Below the pieces are notes generated by a model, which ran no database searches, had not been told where the DNA came from, and worked only from the letters and a program-made list of their open reading frames with translations. From contig QFBQ01000002.1 in the NCBI GenBank assembly GCA_003265885.1, forward strand, positions 8,552 to 72,551: a DNA stretch of 64,000 bases, read 5' to 3'. Shown here piece after piece: positions 60,041 through 64,000 of this stretch. The stretch's first letter is position 1, and every line of letters begins with the position of its first letter. This stretch comes from Candidatus Marinamargulisbacteria bacterium SCGC AG-343-D04. Lineage in GTDB: Bacteria; Margulisbacteria; Marinamargulisbacteria; GCA-2716485; GCA-002719695. Both the position numbers and the translations under genes were made by a program.

Positions 60041-61850
60041 AAGACGTTTATTATCCATAGCCTTCTGCTTCTCTTTGCTTTTCACCTCGCCTATTATGTC
60101 TTCAGGCTTGGAAAGCCTTCCTGTTTTATATAATGGACGATTACAACCTTTTGATAGTGTCGCTCGTCACGTCCTAATCTCTATTCAAGAAAAAACTCGA
60201 GTTACGAGATTAGTAGATACACAAAAAGAAGACATCTCTCCTTCAAAATGGCTATGGGGAACCATCACTTCACAAAAAGAACCTCTAAACGACAAGGTTT
60301 TTCTTATTCGTGATCCCGATATTAAGCATGAATTAACGTTAACAGATAAGGATAACTATTTTTCATTTAATGAAATAAGTATGCACCTTATCTCTATTCA
60401 AAAGAAAGCAGACGACTTTAGACAGAAAGATAAACACGATTTAAATGCCTATGAAAATAATATTTTAAAATTGTCTAATAAATTAAACCTTTTTTCTAGT
60501 CTTTTTTACACCTTTGCATCTCATTCTGATGTTTCATTTTTCGAGTATTTCTCGCATTATGAACAACATGTTCCTAAAGGACTTGAATTGTTTAACGTCT
60601 ATAATTCCACTGGACTGTTAGAGGATATCGAAGATAGAAAACAGCTAAACAAATTCAATCATTATTTTAAAAATCATCTCGTTTTTTCCAAAAACTCTTC
60701 TTTGCATTTTTTCCCCAATATGGAAAGTCCTACAGATTATACACAATGGAAAAATACAGGGGCTCAGTTATTGCAATACTTAGATCAAAGTTTTACATCT
60801 CACCCTATATTGGAAAACTTGGCTAAAGCAACTCAGTATGAACCTTCGTCTTCTGAATTTCACAGTCTCATGAAAGACACTACCTCTATTTATAAAGAGT
60901 CTCTTGGAACGGCTTATAATTATGTCTATTTAGAGTATTTATTGAACACCTATAATCCTTTTATTTACGCACTATACCTTTATGTCTTGATTATATTAAT
61001 GAGTTTATTTTATTACTTAATTCAAAACGAGAAACTATTTTCATATTCTAAATATCTTTGTTACGCAGCCTTTCTTTTGCATACCATTGGCTTGGGACTT
61101 CGTATGCTCATTCAAGGAAGGCCTCCTGTAACGAATTTATATTCGTCTGCTATTTTTATTGGTTGGGTTGGGATTATTTTAGCCTTTATACAAGAAAAAA
61201 TATTTAAACATAAAATTGGCTATTTCATAGCCTCTATATTGGGTAGTATTACCTTAATCATTGCCTATCACCTTTCATTTCAGTCAGATACTTTGGAACA
61301 AATGCAGGCTGTTTTGGACTCAAACTTTTGGTTAAGCACGCATGTGGTGACGATTACCTTAGGGTATAGTGGCACATATTTAGCTGGATTGTTGGGTACA
61401 TTTTATATCTTATATACATTCTTTAAGAAATCATCACCTGTTTTAAATAAAGAACTCTACACTATGGTATATGGCATTATTTGCTTTAGTTTGTTTTTTA
61501 GTTTTATAGGAACGGTATTAGGGGGTATTTGGGCGGACCAGAGTTGGGGCCGCTTTTGGGGCTGGGATCCTAAGGAAAACGGTGCTTTGTTAATCGTCTT
61601 ATGGAATGCCATTATTTTACACTCCCGTTTAGCTGGGATTGTGAAAGAGCGTGGGTTAATGCTAATGGTTATATTTGGAAATATAGTCACGTCATTTTCT
61701 TGGTTTGGGGTGAATATGCTAGGAGTTGGGCTACATTCCTATGGGTTTATGGAATCCGCCTTTAATGCCTTGATATTTTACTGTATCACTCAGTTCGTTA
61801 TTATTCTTATTGGGGTTCAATCGGGTCCCCCTGAAAAGCTTAATCGTTAA
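60033..61850 (+). CDS. CcsA-like cytochrome c heme-attachment protein
   Basis: The protein has 605 residues. A signal-like N-terminus is followed by a large periplasmic part (LPVLYNGRLQPFDSVARHVL, about 25-310), found in long CcsA/CcsBA forms. From about residue 315 there are some eight membrane segments with the heme-handling WGRFWGWDPKENGAL motif, and conserved His near TMs (FLLHTIGLGLR, STHVVTITLG and VGLHSYGF). It pairs with ResB. Ends 11 bases inside the convergent NYN gene. Confidence 0.9.
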   Translation: MLKRRLLSIAFCFSLLFTSPIMSSGLESLPVLYNGRLQPFDSVARHVLISIQEKTRVTRLVDTQKEDISPSKWLWGTITSQKEPLNDKVFLIRDPDIKHELTLTDKDNYFSFNEISMHLISIQKKADDFRQKDKHDLNAYENNILKLSNKLNLFSSLFYTFASHSDVSFFEYFSHYEQHVPKGLELFNVYNSTGLLEDIEDRKQLNKFNHYFKNHLVFSKNSSLHFFPNMESPTDYTQWKNTGAQLLQYLDQSFTSHPILENLAKATQYEPSSSEFHSLMKDTTSIYKESLGTAYNYVYLEYLLNTYNPFIYALYLYVLIILMSLFYYLIQNEKLFSYSKYLCYAAFLLHTIGLGLRMLIQGRPPVTNLYSSAIFIGWVGIILAFIQEKIFKHKIGYFIASILGSITLIIAYHLSFQSDTLEQMQAVLDSNFWLSTHVVTITLGYSGTYLAGLLGTFYILYTFFKKSSPVLNKELYTMVYGIICFSLFFSFIGTVLGGIWADQSWGRFWGWDPKENGALLIVLWNAIILHSRLAGIVKERGLMLMVIFGNIVTSFSWFGVNMLGVGLHSYGFMESAFNALIFYCITQFVIILIGVQSGPPEKLNR

Positions 61851-62292
61851 ATTTCTCTAACCAATAATCGATATTTGTTTCTTTCATATCTACTTTCTCC
61901 TCTTCCCTTTCTTCTCTATGTAAGAGTTGTTTTAAAAACTCTTCTGATGTGAGACGTTTTATTTTGAGTTTTTTTGCAGCCAAAAGAATGGCATGATCTG
62001 ACGATACAACACAGTAATTAGAGGGATGAGCAGCCTTCTCAATTTTTCTGATAATAAAATCATCGGCACTTTCTTCATTATCGGTGAAAATTACAGACGT
62101 TTTCCCCTGATACTGGTAAGAGGGATAGGTGTTTTGAGGACCTTTTCCGTCAAATACTATCGTAAACTTTTGTTTTTTTTGGGTGTTAAATTTTTCTATA
62201 AACGAGATACACTTGTTTTCTTTTTCAGGATCTTTAAATGTTATAGATGTTATTTTTCCTATAAGGTTATACCCATCTATTATGTAGTTCAT
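61840..62292 (-). CDS. NYN-domain (YacP-like) predicted ribonuclease
   Basis: The protein has 150 residues. The PIN-like NYN fold shows YIIDGYNLIG, IVFDGKGP, ESADDFIIRKIEKA and CVVSSDHAILLAAKKL, with the acidic residues expected for metal-dependent RNA cleavage. It resembles YacP/Rae1, which cuts mRNA at the ribosome. The tail is a charged Glu/Lys section (HREEREEEKVDMKE). It is divergent from the NUDT9-like gene by about 400 bases. Confidence 0.85.
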   Translation of the reverse strand: MNYIIDGYNLIGKITSITFKDPEKENKCISFIEKFNTQKKQKFTIVFDGKGPQNTYPSYQYQGKTSVIFTDNEESADDFIIRKIEKAAHPSNYCVVSSDHAILLAAKKLKIKRLTSEEFLKQLLHREEREEEKVDMKETNIDYWLEKFND

Positions 62293-62689
62293 AGATGTAT
62301 TATATATCTAATTATCTTAACAGTGGAGTGACATAATCTTTGGATATTACTTATGTTGTTACTATGTTTTTCATGGTTCTAACAAAGGTTTTTAACTTAT
62401 ACTCTTATTGCTACCCCAAAAAAATAAAAGATTTTGCTAAATATAAATGCCGAATCTAATAAGATTTTCAAACTTTACTTTCTTAAAAAAACGAACACAA
62501 TTCACACTTAATACTATAAACGAAATATAAAAAAATACAAAAAAACAACACAACACACCTAAATTCTTATAAATAAAATTAACAACAAATTAAATAATAA
62601 TAACCATTTACTTCTCCAAAAAAAAAGTCAATAATAATTAAAAAAACAATTTCTGATAGTCATGTATATTTAAAAAAAGGAGATAAAAA
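62293..62689 (+). other. Intergenic region with a long G-poor, A/C-rich stretch
   Basis: No gene is seen in these 397 bases. The part from about 62520 to 62640 is made almost only of A, C and T on the plus strand (two G in 120 bases), as expected for an unfolded leader. AAAAAAAGGAG at about 62671-62682 is the ribosome site of the NUDT9-like gene. Possible -10 boxes (TATAAA near 62516) lack a matching -35. Confidence 0.6.
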
Positions 62690-63790
62690 ATGTTTACCTT
62701 TGCGACAATTGCAGCTGCGACAATTGCAGCTTATGGAACGAAACCAAAACCGTCCGGAAGAGAAAGTGGTGAGCCCTCTAAAAAGGCTTCCCAAACACAT
62801 TTCTCCCCATCACCATTGAAAGGAGCCACGGGTTCCCCTGCTACATATTTAGGCTCTGTAAGAGAGGTCTCTTCTGTACCCAATACAGTTCTAGGTTTGG
62901 ATTATCCAGAGATTAAACGTGCTACTGAGACAGGAATTAAAGAGGCCAGAGCTATCATTCAATTTTCAAACAATGAGATTTATCCAAAAAAACCCAATCC
63001 CAACACTCCTACTTACTTTACCCACCGGGCAGTTGAATCCAACGTTTTCCGAACGGATAAACATGGCAAAAAGAGTGGGTGGGCTATGAAAAACAATCCT
63101 GAAATTTATCGATCTACTTATAACGGGCCAGAAGACAATCGAGGCATTCATCTAGATAAGAACGGACATTCCTTTGAAGGGCCCATAAAATTTCAAGACA
63201 TAGCAGGGCATGGGAAGCTCTATCCTAAAAACCCAAGACTCACAACTGAAAATCCGTCAACTGGTATCCAAGGTCAGGGGATTCTAGGTTCATTTGGGCC
63301 TAATCATGCAGTTGATAACATCTGCACGCGTATAAACCCAAACACACAAGACCTAGAGGTTTTACTTATCGAAAGAAAAGATACTCAAGAACTTGCACTT
63401 GTCGGGGGTTTTCAAGAAGGTGACGATTTATCTACAGCTTTACAAAAAGAGTTTAATGAAGAAGCCGGAAACCTCGATAATGACTCAGAAAGACTTACTT
63501 TCAAGAAAGTTTTATCAGAATGTTTTGATCCGAAAAACATTATTTTTCAAGGTTTTGTTGATGATAGGCGTAATACTGATAATGCCTGGATTGAAACAAC
63601 TGCTGTTCATTTTCACATTCCAGATGAACATGTTTCCTCTTTTAAATCAAAAGGCGGAGATGATGCCGCAAACTCTCAGTGGATTAAAGTTAGCGATATT
63701 TTAGCACAAAACAAAAAACTATATGCGAATCATTTGGATATTGTAACTCCTTTATTTAGTAAGTTAATGGAGTCAATGAATCAATCGTAA
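62690..63790 (+). CDS. NUDT9/TRPM2-like ADP-ribose pyrophosphatase (Nudix)
   Basis: The protein has 366 residues. A hydrophobic, Ala/Thr-rich start (TFATIAAATIAAYG) may be a signal or anchor; then a Pro/Ser-rich linker. About residues 100-365 match the NUDT9 family in order: YRSTYNGPE, LYPKNPRLT, GQGILGSFGPNHAVDNICTR, the Nudix box GGFQEGDDLSTALQKEFNEE with Glu254, Glu257 and Glu258, then FVDDRRNTDNAWIETTAV and LYANHLDIV. These blocks are shared with human NUDT9 and the TRPM2 channel C-terminus, which cleave or sense ADP-ribose. The Nudix box has Asp where the first Glu is usual. A strong ribosome site precedes the ATG. Confidence 0.85.
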   Translation: MFTFATIAAATIAAYGTKPKPSGRESGEPSKKASQTHFSPSPLKGATGSPATYLGSVREVSSVPNTVLGLDYPEIKRATETGIKEARAIIQFSNNEIYPKKPNPNTPTYFTHRAVESNVFRTDKHGKKSGWAMKNNPEIYRSTYNGPEDNRGIHLDKNGHSFEGPIKFQDIAGHGKLYPKNPRLTTENPSTGIQGQGILGSFGPNHAVDNICTRINPNTQDLEVLLIERKDTQELALVGGFQEGDDLSTALQKEFNEEAGNLDNDSERLTFKKVLSECFDPKNIIFQGFVDDRRNTDNAWIETTAVHFHIPDEHVSSFKSKGGDDAANSQWIKVSDILAQNKKLYANHLDIVTPLFSKLMESMNQS

Positions 63791-63909
63791 AAACTAAAAT
63801 GAAGGCTGATTCCGTCTAAAACAGTAACTCGGGTAACTCCGAACCAAAAATTTATACGGATCATGCCTGTTCCTACAAGACAGGCTATATAGCTAACTCT
63901 AGCCACATA

Positions 63910-64000
63910 TTAGGGTTTAAATTTTTCAGCTTCGTTGTTTGAAATTATTTTAAAAAGCTTATGATTCTCTCCATCTATCGTAATTTCAGCTTTTGCTGCA
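63910..64000 (-). CDS. C-terminal end of an unknown gene (runs off the right edge)
   Basis: On the minus strand, an open frame of 29 codons enters from the edge and ends in TAA at 63910-63912. It reads AEITIDGENHKLFKIISNNE and ends AEKFKP, a charged, natural-looking C-terminus. Too little is present for a family call. No terminator with a U-run follows. Confidence 0.4.
   Translation of the reverse strand, partial: AAKAEITIDGENHKLFKIISNNEAEKFKP

Noticed and set aside
63865..63885. GCCTGT...ACAGGC hairpin after the right-edge partial gene, as its terminator.
   Set aside because: The stem is good, but no T run follows it directly in either direction; could be chance.

Overview
This is an AT-rich bacterial chromosome segment with dense genes, many 4-8 base overlaps, and strong GGAGG-type ribosome sites next to a few starts that look leaderless. 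An outer membrane is suggested by a DUF481-type beta-barrel with C-terminal Phe, a lipoprotein, and pseudaminic acid and capsule-type sugar genes. Respiration looks menaquinone-based (menB, menC, menE) with System II cytochrome c maturation (ResB/CcsA). No transposase, integrase, phage gene or CRISPR array is visible. I cannot place the organism. Class III glutamine synthetase, an HCF101-type Mrp protein and several proteins resembling eukaryotic or effector families suggest a poorly sampled, possibly host- or protist-associated lineage (low confidence).

Layout. 1-1.9 kb: a partial TMTC-like membrane protein, an exported hydratase-like protein and a VIT transporter. 1.9-14.9 kb: a minus-strand surface-sugar cluster with a full set of pseudaminic acid steps (PseB, PseC, a PseG-PseH fusion, an SpsF-like cytidylyltransferase, PseI), an accessory aminotransferase and aldo/keto reductase, a GT4 glycosyltransferase, and two tandem KpsC/KpsS-like transferases; one plus-strand FemAB/GNAT gene is set into it. 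15-18.6 kb: mpg, tRNA-Glu, a leucine-rich-repeat protein, an M29 aminopeptidase and a membrane protein. 18.7-22.2 kb: a menaquinone operon ending in a clear terminator. 22.2-24.4 kb: L25, endonuclease III, exonuclease III.

24.4-29.9 kb is the most unusual part: a glycine-rich membrane protein, then two large paralogous DXD glycosyltransferases that resemble the catalytic domain of large clostridial toxins. Between them lies a 93-base decayed copy of the 3' end of the membrane protein gene, which shows that the pair arose by tandem duplication of a unit including that tail.

30-54.9 kb is mainly metabolism: leuA, leuB and a folate cyclo-ligase; a DjlA-like co-chaperone; acs; AmrS; a lysine-2,3-aminomutase-like radical SAM enzyme overlapping a ferredoxin gene, with an AraC regulator facing it; HCF101-like Mrp; OsmC; hemB; hisI; yidD; cysS; glutamine synthetase III; and a divergent thiolase / acetoacetyl-CoA synthetase pair that together would activate and cleave acetoacetate. 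55-64 kb: the DUF481 protein, an E2-like acyltransferase overlapping a ureohydrolase gene, a lipoprotein-ResB-CcsA operon, a NYN protein, and a NUDT9/TRPM2-like ADP-ribose hydrolase behind an unusually G-poor leader.
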